Positions 26,346 to 35,668 of a stretch of DNA of 64,000 nucleotides are shown piece by piece. Made by a program: the position numbers and the translations under genes. Under the pieces are notes generated by a model. It was not told the origin of the DNA, searched no databases, and was given only the letters and a program-made list of their open reading frames with translations. How positions within the stretch are numbered: position 1 is the first letter of the stretch; each line of letters opens with the position of its first letter. The DNA comes from Pseudomonas sp. SLFW (GTDB lineage Bacteria; Pseudomonadota; Gammaproteobacteria; Pseudomonadales; Pseudomonadaceae): NCBI RefSeq assembly GCF_009905615.1, contig NZ_JAAAKW010000013.1, forward strand, positions 1-64,000. Reading direction: 5' to 3'.

Positions 26346-27800
26346 ATGATTCCAGTGATCTTGTCAGGTGGCAGCGGTTCCCGACTCTGGCCTCTTTCGC
26401 GTAAACAGTTTCCAAAACAGTTCCTGGCGCTGACCGGCGAACACACCCTCTTCCAGCAGACCCTCGAGCGCTTGCAGTTCGATGGCATGCAGCACCCTGT
26501 CGTGGTCTGCAACAAGGATCACCGTTTCATCGTGGGCGAGCAGCTCGATGCTTTGGGCTTGGACACTCAGGCCATCATCATGGAGCCGTTCGGTCGCAAC
26601 ACTGCCCCTGCCGTCGCCATCACCGCGATGATGTTGGCGAACGAAGGTCGTGACGAACTGATGCTGGTGTTGCCGGCCGACCACGTCATCGACGACCAGA
26701 AATCCCTGCAACGCGCACTGGCTTTGGCGACCGTCGCCGCCGAGCGTGGCGAGATGGTCCTGTTCGGCGTACCGGCGACCAAGCCGGAAACTGGCTACGG
26801 CTACATCAAGTCCACCGCCGACGCCCTGCTGCCTGAAGGCGTGAGCCGCGTGGCCCAGTTCGTGGAAAAACCTGACGAAAAACGCGCCGCCGAATTCGTC
26901 GACGCGGGCGGCTATTACTGGAACAGCGGCATGTTTCTGTTCCGCGCCAGCCGCTACCTCGAAGAATTGAAAAAGCACGATCCGGACATCTACGACAACT
27001 GCCTGCTGACCCTTGAGCGCAGCAAGCACGACGGCGACAACATCGAACTGGATCAGGCCAGCTTTGCCTGCTGCCCGGACAACTCCATCGACTACGCCGT
27101 GATGGAAAAAACCCAGCGCGCCTGCGTCGTTCCGCTGGAAGCCGGCTGGAGCGACGTGGGTTGCTGGTCTTCGCTGTGGGACGTGCATCAGAAAGACGAA
27201 AACGGCAACGTCACCAAAGGCGACGTGGTCATTCAGGACAGCCGCAACTGCATGATTCAGGGCAACGGCAAACTGGTCACCGTGATCGGTCTGGACAACA
27301 TCGTGGTCGTCGAAACCAAAGACGCCATGATGATCGCCCACAAAGACAAGGTTCAAGGCGTCAAGCAGATGGTCAACACCCTCAACGAGCAGGGCCGCAC
27401 CGAAACCCAGAACCACCTCGAAGTCTATCGCCCGTGGGGCTCGTACGACTCCGTGGACATGGGCGGCCGGTTCCAGGTCAAGCGCATCTCGGTCAAACCG
27501 GGCGCCAGCCTGTCGCTGCAAATGCACCATCACCGCGCCGAACACTGGATCGTCGTGTCGGGCACCGCGCAGGTCACCTGCGACGAAAACGTGTTCCTGC
27601 TCACCGAAAACCAGTCGACCTACATCCCGATCGCCTCGGTCCATCGCCTGCGCAACCCAGGCAAGATCCCGCTGGAAATCATCGAAGTGCAATCGGGCAG
27701 CTACCTGGGCGAAGACGACATCGAGCGCTTCGAAGACGTCTACGGCCGCTCGACGCCGGGCATTGAAGCCGGTGTGAGAACCCAGACCATCGCTCGCTGA
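26346..27800 (+). CDS. algA: Bifunctional mannose-6-phosphate isomerase / mannose-1-phosphate guanylyltransferase AlgA
   Basis: 484 residues. The N-terminal nucleotidyltransferase has GGSGSRLWPLSRKQFPKQFL at 7-26, the GTP/Mg site, and FVEKPDEK for sugar phosphate. The C-terminal type II isomerase cupin has the zinc motif QMHHHRAEHW at 392-401. It performs the first and third steps towards GDP-mannose (fructose-6-P to mannose-6-P, then mannose-1-P to GDP-mannose), with AlgC supplying the mutase from elsewhere. Last gene of the operon, directly followed by a strong terminator; ribosome site TTTGGAG seven bases upstream. Confidence 0.97.
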   Translation: MIPVILSGGSGSRLWPLSRKQFPKQFLALTGEHTLFQQTLERLQFDGMQHPVVVCNKDHRFIVGEQLDALGLDTQAIIMEPFGRNTAPAVAITAMMLANEGRDELMLVLPADHVIDDQKSLQRALALATVAAERGEMVLFGVPATKPETGYGYIKSTADALLPEGVSRVAQFVEKPDEKRAAEFVDAGGYYWNSGMFLFRASRYLEELKKHDPDIYDNCLLTLERSKHDGDNIELDQASFACCPDNSIDYAVMEKTQRACVVPLEAGWSDVGCWSSLWDVHQKDENGNVTKGDVVIQDSRNCMIQGNGKLVTVIGLDNIVVVETKDAMMIAHKDKVQGVKQMVNTLNEQGRTETQNHLEVYRPWGSYDSVDMGGRFQVKRISVKPGASLSLQMHHHRAEHWIVVSGTAQVTCDENVFLLTENQSTYIPIASVHRLRNPGKIPLEIIEVQSGSYLGEDDIERFEDVYGRSTPGIEAGVRTQTIAR

Positions 27801-27826
27801 TACAACGACAAGGAAAGAGTAGTAGT

Positions 27827-27884
27827 GCCCCCGCCCGCCCCCTGCGTATTCCCCATCCGCAGGGGGTGGGCGGGGGGCTTTTTT
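27827..27884 (+). terminator. Rho-independent terminator of the alginate operon
   Basis: A stem of about 20 pairs (left arm from GCCCCC at 27827 to GCG at 27846, right arm 27858-27878) with one bulged G and an 11-base loop is followed by TTTTTT. It lies 27 bp after algA. The stop codon of the minus-strand tccC-like gene (27883-27885) falls at the end of the T-tract, so the palindrome can serve both converging transcripts. Confidence 0.92.
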
Positions 27885-30675
27885 ATTTGAAGAGAGATTT
27901 CAGACGTCGCACAAATGACGGACCTGAGCCACTTGCCTGGGCATGGCTTTGTGCGTCGCCCGGTCGCTGATGCATGTTGTGCCACGCGATGACAGAGTAA
28001 ATTGCCAAGGAGTCTGCGTTCTTGAGCAGTACATTGCCTCTGACGTTAGGGTTGTTCAAAAACAACTGCTGCCGTGCGGCACTGTCACGAAGCGGGGCGC
28101 CGTATTTCAGCATGAGTTTGCCGTAATGAAAAACATCCCACCTCCCCATCTGAGACTCATCAGGCCCCGCTGATAACAATTTCTGCGAAGACTCCTTCAG
28201 GGTTTTTATGTATTTCGCTTGTGACTTCGGATTGGCATCAGGGGGCTGGATATCCAACTCGATATAGGCATAGTCGCGGGTGTTATGAACCGCATGACTG
28301 GCTTCATGAATCAATGTTTTGGCAACGTGCATTGGATGCCTGTGATCGAGATGCGTCGAGGATAAAAAGACAGTCCCGCCGCCTTCAGCCTTCGCGTCCA
28401 GAGTTTGACCGTCCACTCCAAAAGGTAGCTCCGCCAACACCAGTCGAGCCTCTTGATCGCCTTCTAGAGAGATCAAGAATGCCCTCAATTCATCCAGTTT
28501 TTTACCTACTGTTTCATCGGAACCCGGTGCCCTGACTTCGCCAAAGCTGGTTGCCAACGCGGCGTGTCTGGCAGCCAGAGCTTCGACTGACACATCCTGG
28601 GTAGTTATGAGCTCAAGCATGTTTTTGCTGAGTGCTAGTACCTCGCGCATTTTTTGTTGCGAGTGATCTGGAAATGCTGAAATTCCCGTCGCTATTCTCA
28701 CAGGCTCCAGCCCTTGTCGATCCACAAAACAAAGCGGCCGATTGAGTACAAACATAAAGAGATTCAGGCCCCATTTCTCCCCTGCTGGATCGGGGTTGAG
28801 CCAGCGCATGAGCCAAGATGCGTAATACCGCAACCCATAGTAATAAAGCCCCGTCGCATCGCATTCTTTACCTGAGTAACGGACAGCCTTGTACTTGGCC
28901 TCTATCTCGCTTCGCGTCGCAAACCAAGCCGTTTCTCCATAGGGGTAATAGACCTCATGGCTGATCAGTTGCCCGTTCTGGTCCAGTTCGAGGGTATTTG
29001 AGCCGAGGTGGTCGATGAGGGAGTAACGCGCTTGATTGTTTTCGATATCGGTCGGGCGTCCCGTTTTCCAATTCAATACCCGTACATCGCTGCGCCCCGC
29101 GTTTGCAATGACCACGTACAGCAGTTCGCTGGTTGCGCTGTTGGTGCGGATTTCCAGCCCCGGCAGATAGCGCACTTCGCTTAGATGGGTCAGCATTTTT
29201 GTCTGGGTTGAACGCACTTTCCGAACCCGCGCACCCGCAGCGTCGTATTGATAAACCTCACGATCATCGATGCCAGACTCGCGCTCGACCGGTGTGACTT
29301 CGCTCAGTTGATTACGCGTATCCCAACGCAACGTCTGCCCCGGCGACAGCTCACGCAAATTCCCGTTGGCATCGAAACTCGCTGCAATTTCCTCTTCTGT
29401 CGGTGGGTTATCGCCTATTTGCAGCAACGACCGGTTGCTGTATCGCGCTGTCGCGAAAACCCGCGTGTGATTGCGGGCGCCGGTGTGAATCAGCTTTTGC
29501 AGGTTTCCGCCAGCGTCGTACTCGTAGCGTTGGGTGTAGTTCCGCAGCGTATCGGCAGTTGCAAAAGGTTGAGCTGCGGGGCCTCTATTTTCATCGGCCG
29601 ACTCATAACCCGTCGCCTCAATCAGTTGATAAAGCGTGTCGTAAACAAACGTTCGAAGAGGCTCAATCTGCTGATTAGCGAAGTACCGTGTTGGCTGAGC
29701 ACGGTCGTCAATACTCACCACATTGCCGACAGGGTCATAGCGGTAATGCAGATCCTGAAGCCGTCCGTTATCAGAGCGCAGATTACGCAAGCGCCCATCG
29801 ATAGGGCCGTAATCGAGAGTGGTGACAATGCCGTTTCCCGCTGTTTCCGACTCGATCCGGTTATGAGCGTCATAGCGAATATCACTGACGAGGGTTTGCA
29901 AGGGCTGGTTCAGCAGTTGCAGTTGAGTGCTTTTCAGCTGACCTGAAGCCGTGTGACCAAAGCGCTGCGTATTTCCCACAGCGTCGGTCTGTTCTGCTGC
30001 CTCTCCAGACGCATTGAATCGCCAACACGTTGTGGCTCCCGCACATGGCTCAAGAAATGAATCACGCTCGTTTTCACGTTCAGGCCAGTCAGGTCCAGCA
30101 AGTTCGTTCAGAAAACAGCGCGTTTGTCCGGCCACTTGCCCGGTCAGGGTGAAGGCTGAACTGATCACACAGCCTGCGGGATCATCGTGACGGATCAGTT
30201 CTCCGCATTGATTTGCATCCCGGGCATCAGGGCCGCCGTAGGTGAGTCGCTCAGTACAGCTTTCCCGAATCCCATCGCTTTCAAAAATCGCCACAGTTCG
30301 TAGCAATTGATCATGTTCATCCCGCTGCGAATGCCCCGCTCCATCCCATCGACAGACCTGCTGCCCGCTTTCGCCCAGCAATTCGGCGCTCCATCCGGTA
30401 TCTGCGCTTTCAGTGAAAAGCACCTGGCCTGACAGAGAATGCACGGTGCTCAAATTTCCAGGCCTGCCCGGAAGGTCATTCGCTATTGCCCACAACCTCG
30501 GGTCCCATGAGCGGACAAGCCTGCCTGCGACATCATGGGCGGACCGATTGATTCGAATGAGTGCGTCATCGCCCGGTTGCGTGCGACAGAACGCGATCTG
30601 GCGAATCGCCAAACCGCGCGGTTCTATGGCGTTCAGGTTAGGCGTGCGAGTGTGTACAGACGAGAGAGGGGCCAT
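27883..30675 (-). CDS. Orphan TccC/RHS-repeat toxin with aspzincin-like metalloprotease C-terminus
   Basis: 930 residues. The start resembles Tc-toxin C components (TRTPNLNAIEPRGLAIRQIAF; RNRSAHD-type line; SWDPRLWA). RHS/YD repeats (RYDAHNRIESE, YRYDPVGNVVSIDD, YEYDAGGNLQKL) lead to the conserved RHS core YSGKECDATGLYYYGLRYY from residue 600 and a DPAG...VDRQGLEP segment to about 660, where TccC proteins self-cleave. The variable tail (665-930) has HEASH at 790-794 and DYAY at 801-804, the HExxH plus D-x-x-Y arrangement of aspzincin (M35-like) proteases, plus NADS at 886-889. No TcA or TcB partner and no immunity gene is adjacent. Export route is unknown. Role as a cytotoxic effector is inference. 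Confidence 0.85.
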   Translation of the reverse strand: MAPLSSVHTRTPNLNAIEPRGLAIRQIAFCRTQPGDDALIRINRSAHDVAGRLVRSWDPRLWAIANDLPGRPGNLSTVHSLSGQVLFTESADTGWSAELLGESGQQVCRWDGAGHSQRDEHDQLLRTVAIFESDGIRESCTERLTYGGPDARDANQCGELIRHDDPAGCVISSAFTLTGQVAGQTRCFLNELAGPDWPERENERDSFLEPCAGATTCWRFNASGEAAEQTDAVGNTQRFGHTASGQLKSTQLQLLNQPLQTLVSDIRYDAHNRIESETAGNGIVTTLDYGPIDGRLRNLRSDNGRLQDLHYRYDPVGNVVSIDDRAQPTRYFANQQIEPLRTFVYDTLYQLIEATGYESADENRGPAAQPFATADTLRNYTQRYEYDAGGNLQKLIHTGARNHTRVFATARYSNRSLLQIGDNPPTEEEIAASFDANGNLRELSPGQTLRWDTRNQLSEVTPVERESGIDDREVYQYDAAGARVRKVRSTQTKMLTHLSEVRYLPGLEIRTNSATSELLYVVIANAGRSDVRVLNWKTGRPTDIENNQARYSLIDHLGSNTLELDQNGQLISHEVYYPYGETAWFATRSEIEAKYKAVRYSGKECDATGLYYYGLRYYASWLMRWLNPDPAGEKWGLNLFMFVLNRPLCFVDRQGLEPVRIATGISAFPDHSQQKMREVLALSKNMLELITTQDVSVEALAARHAALATSFGEVRAPGSDETVGKKLDELRAFLISLEGDQEARLVLAELPFGVDGQTLDAKAEGGGTVFLSSTHLDHRHPMHVAKTLIHEASHAVHNTRDYAYIELDIQPPDANPKSQAKYIKTLKESSQKLLSAGPDESQMGRWDVFHYGKLMLKYGAPLRDSAARQQLFLNNPNVRGNVLLKNADSLAIYSVIAWHNMHQRPGDAQSHAQASGSGPSFVRRLKSLFK

Positions 30676-30829
30676 GACGACTGCATTCCATTGCGACGTT
30701 TTTTCAAGCCTAGCGGGCCGATAACCAAGGGAAAGGACCGTTGATCAGGCGCGCGTTCGCCCAAACGCCGATTGGTCTCCTCCTCCCCTTTCGGTACGAT
30801 GCGCTCATCCGCATCCCGAGAGCGAAGAC

Positions 30830-31294
30830 ATGATCATCGGCGCCGTACTGATCTTCACCTGGCTGATTCTGCTGCTACGTTACCCCGCCAAAGCCTTGCC
30901 GGTTTCGCTGGCGGCGGCCATCGGGCTGGCGGTTGTTGCGGGGTTCGTGGTCTGGGAAGACAAACGTGATGCCCAGCGGCTGGAACGCCTGCAATTGCGC
31001 GTGAACTACGCGCCGCAGCAGTGCCCTGTGGGTAAACCTTTGCTGGTGCTGATCGATAACAGCAACGACGTGCCCCTGAAGGAACTGCGCTGGAAAGTGG
31101 CGGCGTATGCGTCGGGTGACACCGTGAATCTTGCCGACGACACCTATACCGCTCCACGCTACCGGGGCCCGGGCGAACTGCTGCCCGGCAGCCAATGGCA
31201 GGACTGTCTGCCGCTGCCGCCGTTGCGCAACGGCTATCGCGCGCAGACGCTTGAGTTTCGCGCCGAACGCCTGCAAGGCACATTTTCCGACTGA
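30830..31294 (+). CDS. Conserved membrane protein of unknown function
   Basis: 154 residues. Two hydrophobic segments (IIGAVLIFTWLILLL at 2-16 and AAAIGLAVVAGFVVW at 28-42) anchor it in the inner membrane. The rest is a soluble domain starting with LRVNYAPQQCPVGKPLLVLIDNSNDVPLKELRWKV, which resembles an extracytoplasmic beta-sandwich. Two cysteines lie in the soluble part (QQCPVG and WQDCLPL). I do not recognise the family. It begins after GAGAG-type upstream bases and is followed 32 bp later by the short-chain dehydrogenase gene on the same strand, so the two may be co-transcribed. Confidence 0.75.
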   Translation: MIIGAVLIFTWLILLLRYPAKALPVSLAAAIGLAVVAGFVVWEDKRDAQRLERLQLRVNYAPQQCPVGKPLLVLIDNSNDVPLKELRWKVAAYASGDTVNLADDTYTAPRYRGPGELLPGSQWQDCLPLPPLRNGYRAQTLEFRAERLQGTFSD

Positions 31295-31326
31295 CCCACT
31301 CCCTTCTATTCAAGGAATGAAACACC

Positions 31327-32151
31327 ATGCCTGTCGTTCTGATCACCGGTTGTTCCAGCGGCATCGGTCGTGCCATGGCGGATGCCCTCAAGGGCGCAGG
31401 ACATGAGGTCTGGGCCACGGCGCGCAAGCCTTCCGATGTCCAGGCACTGACTGCGGCGGGCTTCAACGCGGTGGAACTGGACGTCAACGACGGCGCTGCA
31501 CTGGAACGCCTCGCCACTCAATTCGAAGCGCACGGCAAAGGGCTCGATGTGCTGATCAACAACGCCGGTTACGGCGGCATCGGGCCGCTGCTCGATGGCG
31601 GCGTCGAAGCCATTCGCAGACAGTTCGAAACCAACGTGTTTTCCATCGTCGGCGTCACCCGCGCGCTGTTTCCCCTGCTGCGCCGCAACAAGGGGCTGCT
31701 GGTGAACATTGGTAGCGTTTCAGGGGTGTTAGTCACGCCGTTCGGCGGCGCCTATTGCGCGTCGAAAGCGGCAGTCAGCGCGATGAGCGACGCGTTGCGG
31801 ATGGAACTGGCGCCCTTTGGCATCCGCGTGATGGAGGTACAGCCCGGCGCCATCGATACTCAATTCGCCAAGAATGCCAGCCATGAAGCCGAGCAGGTCA
31901 TTCATGAAGACTCGCCGTGGTGGCCGTTGCGTGAAGGCATCCGCGCCCGCGCCAATGCTTCGCAGACTCATCCCACTCCCGCTAACGAGTTTGCCCGCGA
32001 TGTGCTTAACGCCGTGCAACACCCAAATCCGCCTCGCCTGTTGCGCTCGGGCAACGGCAGCCGTGCGTTGCCGTTGATGGCACGACTGCTACCCAAGTCG
32101 CTGCTGGAGAAGATTCTAAGCAAGCGCTTCAAACTGCAAGGGCCTTTGTAA
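31327..32151 (+). CDS. Short-chain dehydrogenase/reductase (classical SDR)
   Basis: 274 residues. Cofactor motif TGCSSGIGRA at 8-17, NNAG at 78-81, catalytic Ser (IGSVSG), Tyr and Lys (AYCASKAA) are all present. The segment ATARKP after the second strand suggests NADP preference. A C-terminal extension of about 60 residues ends in a basic helix (LLPKSLLEKILSKRFKLQ), which could associate with membranes. The substrate cannot be told from sequence; lipid or steroid-like reductases share this layout. It follows an unrelated small membrane protein by 32 bp and converges on the efflux operon. Confidence 0.9.
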   Translation: MPVVLITGCSSGIGRAMADALKGAGHEVWATARKPSDVQALTAAGFNAVELDVNDGAALERLATQFEAHGKGLDVLINNAGYGGIGPLLDGGVEAIRRQFETNVFSIVGVTRALFPLLRRNKGLLVNIGSVSGVLVTPFGGAYCASKAAVSAMSDALRMELAPFGIRVMEVQPGAIDTQFAKNASHEAEQVIHEDSPWWPLREGIRARANASQTHPTPANEFARDVLNAVQHPNPPRLLRSGNGSRALPLMARLLPKSLLEKILSKRFKLQGPL

Positions 32152-32256
32152 TCCATCTCGCATCGGATACACCCGCAGATCGCCAAGCACCGTTCCTCCA
32201 GATCGACCTTGCGCAAGGCGGCGGCCGTCAAGCCACCGCTTCCCGAGAGTGTTTGA

Positions 32257-33114
32257 TCACGGCTGCGGATTCACGATCACCGTGCAGGTGATCCCCGCCG
32301 CCAACACCACGCTGTCCGGTACGTTATCCAGATGAATGCGTACCGGAACGCGCTGGGCCAGACGCACCCAGTTGAAGGTCGGGTTGACGTCAGCGATCAG
32401 CTCGCGGCTTTCCGGGTTGTCGCGGTCGTAGATCGCACGGGCGATGCTTTCGACGTGGCCCTTCATCACTTCGCCGCTCATCAACTGCATGTCTGCCGGG
32501 TCGCCGATTTTCACGTGGGGCAGCTTGGTCTCTTCGAAGAAGCCGTACACCCAGAACGAGTTCTTGTCGACGACCGCCATTTTCGCCTCGCCGATGCGCG
32601 CGTAATCCCCGCGATGCACGTTGAGGTTGGTGACGTAGCCATCGACCGCTGCCAGCACTTTGGTGCGTTGCAGGTTGAGTTGCGCGGCCTCCAGTTGCGC
32701 CACGGCCAGTTGGTAATCGGCCTGAGCGGAGTTGGCGACGTTGGAAGCGTCTTCGCGGTTTTCGGCAGAAATCACCAGCGCGTCCATGTCCTTGCGCCGG
32801 GCGGCGTTGACCTTGCGCATCTCCCACGTGGCTTTGCGTGACGCGACCAGCGCTTCGGCCTGTTTGACCGCCAACTGGTAATGCTCGGGGTCGATCTGCA
32901 TCAACAGGTCGCCCTTTTTCACGGGCTGGTTGTCCTTGACCGGCACGTCGATGACCACGCCGCTGACATCGGCGGCGACGTTGATCACGTCGGCGCGCAC
33001 GCGGCCGTCACGGGTCCACGGCGTATCCATGTAGTGAATCCACAACAGGCGGCCGATCCAGATGGCCAGCGCCAGAACCAATAACGTCGCGATCAGACTG
33101 ATGAGCTTTTTCAT
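32257..33114 (-). CDS. HlyD-family membrane fusion protein of an aromatic-acid efflux system (AaeA-like)
   Basis: 285 residues. One N-terminal membrane helix (LISLIATLLVLALAIWIGRLLW) anchors a periplasmic adaptor with lipoyl halves (VSGVVIDVPVKDNQPVKKGDLLMQIDP; VDGYVTNLNVHRGDYARIGE), a central coiled hairpin and a beta-barrel. It links the inner-membrane FUSC transporter with an outer-membrane factor. The order here is outer-membrane factor, FUSC, DUF1656 and this gene, all on the minus strand, which is the AaeXAB (p-hydroxybenzoate efflux) arrangement plus its own channel. It begins 17 bp after the DUF1656 stop. Confidence 0.93.
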   Translation of the reverse strand: MKKLISLIATLLVLALAIWIGRLLWIHYMDTPWTRDGRVRADVINVAADVSGVVIDVPVKDNQPVKKGDLLMQIDPEHYQLAVKQAEALVASRKATWEMRKVNAARRKDMDALVISAENREDASNVANSAQADYQLAVAQLEAAQLNLQRTKVLAAVDGYVTNLNVHRGDYARIGEAKMAVVDKNSFWVYGFFEETKLPHVKIGDPADMQLMSGEVMKGHVESIARAIYDRDNPESRELIADVNPTFNWVRLAQRVPVRIHLDNVPDSVVLAAGITCTVIVNPQP

Positions 33115-33131
33115 CTCGGGTTACATGTGCC

Positions 33132-33332
33132 TCAACGGTAAACGGTCAGCGCCATCGCGCCAAAAATGCAACTGAACAGGCTCAGGCGCAACAACGCCGG
33201 ATGCCAGAAAAAACGGTACAGATCGAGTCCGGACATAAAGCGGTCCAGCGCCCAGGAAAGCACCATCGCGACCAGAAACATCACGGTCACGGTCGGCATG
33301 TAAACGCCGTGGAAAGCGATTTCACGTGGCAT
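33132..33332 (-). CDS. DUF1656 small membrane protein (AaeX-like)
   Basis: 66 residues from ATG 33332 (MPREIAFHGVYMPTV); the longer frame runs through the FUSC gene and is rejected. Two membrane segments (VYMPTVTVMFLVAMVLSWAL and LLRLSLFSCIFGAMALTVY). The start overlaps the FUSC gene by 11 bases, so translation is probably coupled. DUF1656 proteins accompany FUSC/HlyD efflux pairs throughout proteobacteria; the role is unknown. Confidence 0.9.
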   Translation of the reverse strand: MPREIAFHGVYMPTVTVMFLVAMVLSWALDRFMSGLDLYRFFWHPALLRLSLFSCIFGAMALTVYR

Positions 33333-35508
33333 GGGAAAGTCCTTGCACGGCGTGCTCGGGGGGCGACGAGGCCAAGGGGGACTGTGGGTCAAGCAGGCAG
33401 GTGCGGATGAAGTGCAGGTAGCTTTTCACCCGACGCAGCGCCGAGGTGTCGAAGTGCGGGGCGAACGGCTCGTCGGTGTTCTGCACGCAGACAATCGCGT
33501 GGTCCACGGCCGCCAGGCTGCGCGCCAGATTGTGGGGGTCGGGTTGCAGGAACAGGCGCACCATCGAGCGTCCCATGGCGCGGATCGCCTGACGCCACGG
33601 CTGGGATTCCGCATAGCTCGGATGCACAGGCAGCACGTCCTGCTCGCGGCGCAATTCGATGATCGCGTGGCCGATTTCCAGCACCACCAGCATCCAGCGC
33701 AGCAGGTTGCGCTGCACCTCGGGTTTGCCTGCGGCCAGACCGTAGGCCTGATGCATCAGGTCGCGGGTGCGGCTCTCGAAACTCGAACGAATCCGACGCA
33801 ACGGCGCGCTGATCGCAAACCCCACCTGCTGACGCAAATCCCCTTCCAGCCGTTGCCACAGCCAGCGACTGTTGGGCGGCAGAATGATTGCCCCGGCCGC
33901 TGCGCACAGCAGCATGCCGATGACCATCGCGATGTAATCGTTGATGAATGTATAGGGGTTGTAGACCGTGAGGTTGTCTGGCGCCGAACCGATGCTGAAG
34001 AAGATCAGCAACCCCAACCCATAGCCGACCCACTGCGGGCGCGTGGTCAGAAACGTCCCAAGCACGAACACCGGCGCCAGCACCATGCAGAGCAAGGGGA
34101 AGCCGTCGATGCGGGGCAGTACGAAGAAGGTGATGAAGAAGCCGAGCAGCGCGCCCAAAAACGTGCCGCAAGCCATCTGGAACGACATGCGCCGAGGGTT
34201 CGCGGTGGTCGCCGACAAGGCAACGGTCGCCGCTGACACCAATGTCATTGAGGCCCCGCTGGGCCAGGCCGTTGCGACCCAGTACACCGACATCACCGCC
34301 AGGATGAACGTCGCCCGAACGCCCGACGCTACAGACGACATCCAGTTGGTGGTGGAGACGAACGGTTCGACCCAGTTTTCCCGCTCGTGGCGGTGATCGG
34401 CCAGCGAAGCGTGGGTCTCGGCGTAGTCGTGCAGGTCATCGACGAAGCGATACATCAATTCGTAGGCGGTGTGAAAATCCAGCAAGTCGTCATCGCTGGG
34501 CGCGGTCTTGAGGAATTCAGCGCGGAGACTGCGCACCTGCTCAGGCAGGTCCGCCTTGAAGTCGCTCAGCCGACGGGCCAGCAGCGCGGCGTCGGCGTTG
34601 GTCAACGCTCGGCCGGCGAAGCCCTGAAGCAGCTCGGCCAAGGCATTGAGGCCCGGCTCGATAGCCGCGACGGCAGGCGTCACACCACGACGACGCAGAC
34701 GCTCCAGCAATTGATGCAAGGCGTTGAAGCGCGTGGTGATGGTCATGAATTCGCTGTTCAAGCGGTTCAGGCGACCGTTGCGCCGACGCATGTGCGGGTC
34801 TTCGAACACCGTCACGGCGCGCAAGCCCTCCAGCCCGACTGCATCGGCGATGAAACGCACGTTGCTGGCTTCGAACGCCGCCGGATTGCCCTCGCCGCGC
34901 AGCCCGGTCACGACGAACTGCGCGAATACGCCAAAGCGCTGATACAGCGCGTTGCGCATCGCCGCGCCGGAGCTTTGCGGCAGGATCGCCGCAGTGACCA
35001 AGGTCGAGCAGACGATGCCGAGGGAAATCTCCAGCACCCGCCACACCGCCGCCATGAACGAGGTTTCAGGGTGAGCGAGCGCAGGCAGACCGGTCATCGC
35101 CGCCGTGTAACCGGCGAGCACAAAACCGTACGCGGCGAAGTTTCGGTAGCGTGCGGCGCCTGCGCAGCAGAGGCCAACCCAGATGGCCAGGCTGCTGAGA
35201 AACAGCTCGCTGTTCTGGGCGAACAGGGCCATGAGCGTGACCATCACGACGGAGCCCGCCAGCGTGCCGATCAGGCGATAGAAACTCTTGGCGAACACAT
35301 GCCCACTCTGCGGCTGCATGACGATGAACACGGTGATCATCGCCGTGCGCGGCTGCGGGAGTTCCAGACGCATCGCGACCCAGTACGTCAGGAACGCGGC
35401 CATCAGGACTTTGAAGATGTAAATCCACGTCACCCCGTCGCTGCGCGCCCAGCCGTTGAGCTCACGACGAAATTCGAGGGATTTGAGCCAGTGCAGGGCT
35501 TGGGTCAT
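33322..35508 (-). CDS. FUSC-family inner-membrane transporter (AaeB-like)
   Basis: 728 residues. Two blocks of about five to six membrane helices (residues about 30-185 and about 385-540), each followed by a long cytosolic helical region, as in the fusaric-acid/aromatic-acid exporter family. The N-terminus (WIYIFKVLMAAFLTYWVAMRLELPQPRTAMITVFIVMQPQSG) is typical. It exports aromatic carboxylic acids through the HlyD-type adaptor encoded downstream. It is 160 bp downstream of the outer-membrane factor gene, with a REP pair between them. Confidence 0.93.
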   Translation of the reverse strand: MTQALHWLKSLEFRRELNGWARSDGVTWIYIFKVLMAAFLTYWVAMRLELPQPRTAMITVFIVMQPQSGHVFAKSFYRLIGTLAGSVVMVTLMALFAQNSELFLSSLAIWVGLCCAGAARYRNFAAYGFVLAGYTAAMTGLPALAHPETSFMAAVWRVLEISLGIVCSTLVTAAILPQSSGAAMRNALYQRFGVFAQFVVTGLRGEGNPAAFEASNVRFIADAVGLEGLRAVTVFEDPHMRRRNGRLNRLNSEFMTITTRFNALHQLLERLRRRGVTPAVAAIEPGLNALAELLQGFAGRALTNADAALLARRLSDFKADLPEQVRSLRAEFLKTAPSDDDLLDFHTAYELMYRFVDDLHDYAETHASLADHRHERENWVEPFVSTTNWMSSVASGVRATFILAVMSVYWVATAWPSGASMTLVSAATVALSATTANPRRMSFQMACGTFLGALLGFFITFFVLPRIDGFPLLCMVLAPVFVLGTFLTTRPQWVGYGLGLLIFFSIGSAPDNLTVYNPYTFINDYIAMVIGMLLCAAAGAIILPPNSRWLWQRLEGDLRQQVGFAISAPLRRIRSSFESRTRDLMHQAYGLAAGKPEVQRNLLRWMLVVLEIGHAIIELRREQDVLPVHPSYAESQPWRQAIRAMGRSMVRLFLQPDPHNLARSLAAVDHAIVCVQNTDEPFAPHFDTSALRRVKSYLHFIRTCLLDPQSPLASSPPEHAVQGLSHAT

Positions 35509-35544
35509 TTCAACTCAAGACCTGCATTGGCCGCAGGACGGCTA

Positions 35545-35634
35545 TCGCGAGCAAGCTCACTCCTACAGCCGAAATTCGTCGTGAGCGAAATCAGCGACCC
35601 GCCACATAACCTGTAGGAGTGAGCTTGCTCGCGA
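35545..35634. repeat. REP pair (REPIN), family B
   Basis: TCGCGAGCAAGCTCACTCCT onward (35545-35568) and its reverse complement (CTGTAGGAGTGAGCTTGCTC onward, 35611-35634) face each other across 42 bases. They fill the gap between the outer-membrane factor gene and the FUSC gene of one efflux operon. A second copy of family B is at 39.5 kb. Confidence 0.88.
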
Positions 35635-35668
35635 TAGCGCCCGACCAGGCCACAGATGCGCATCTGGA

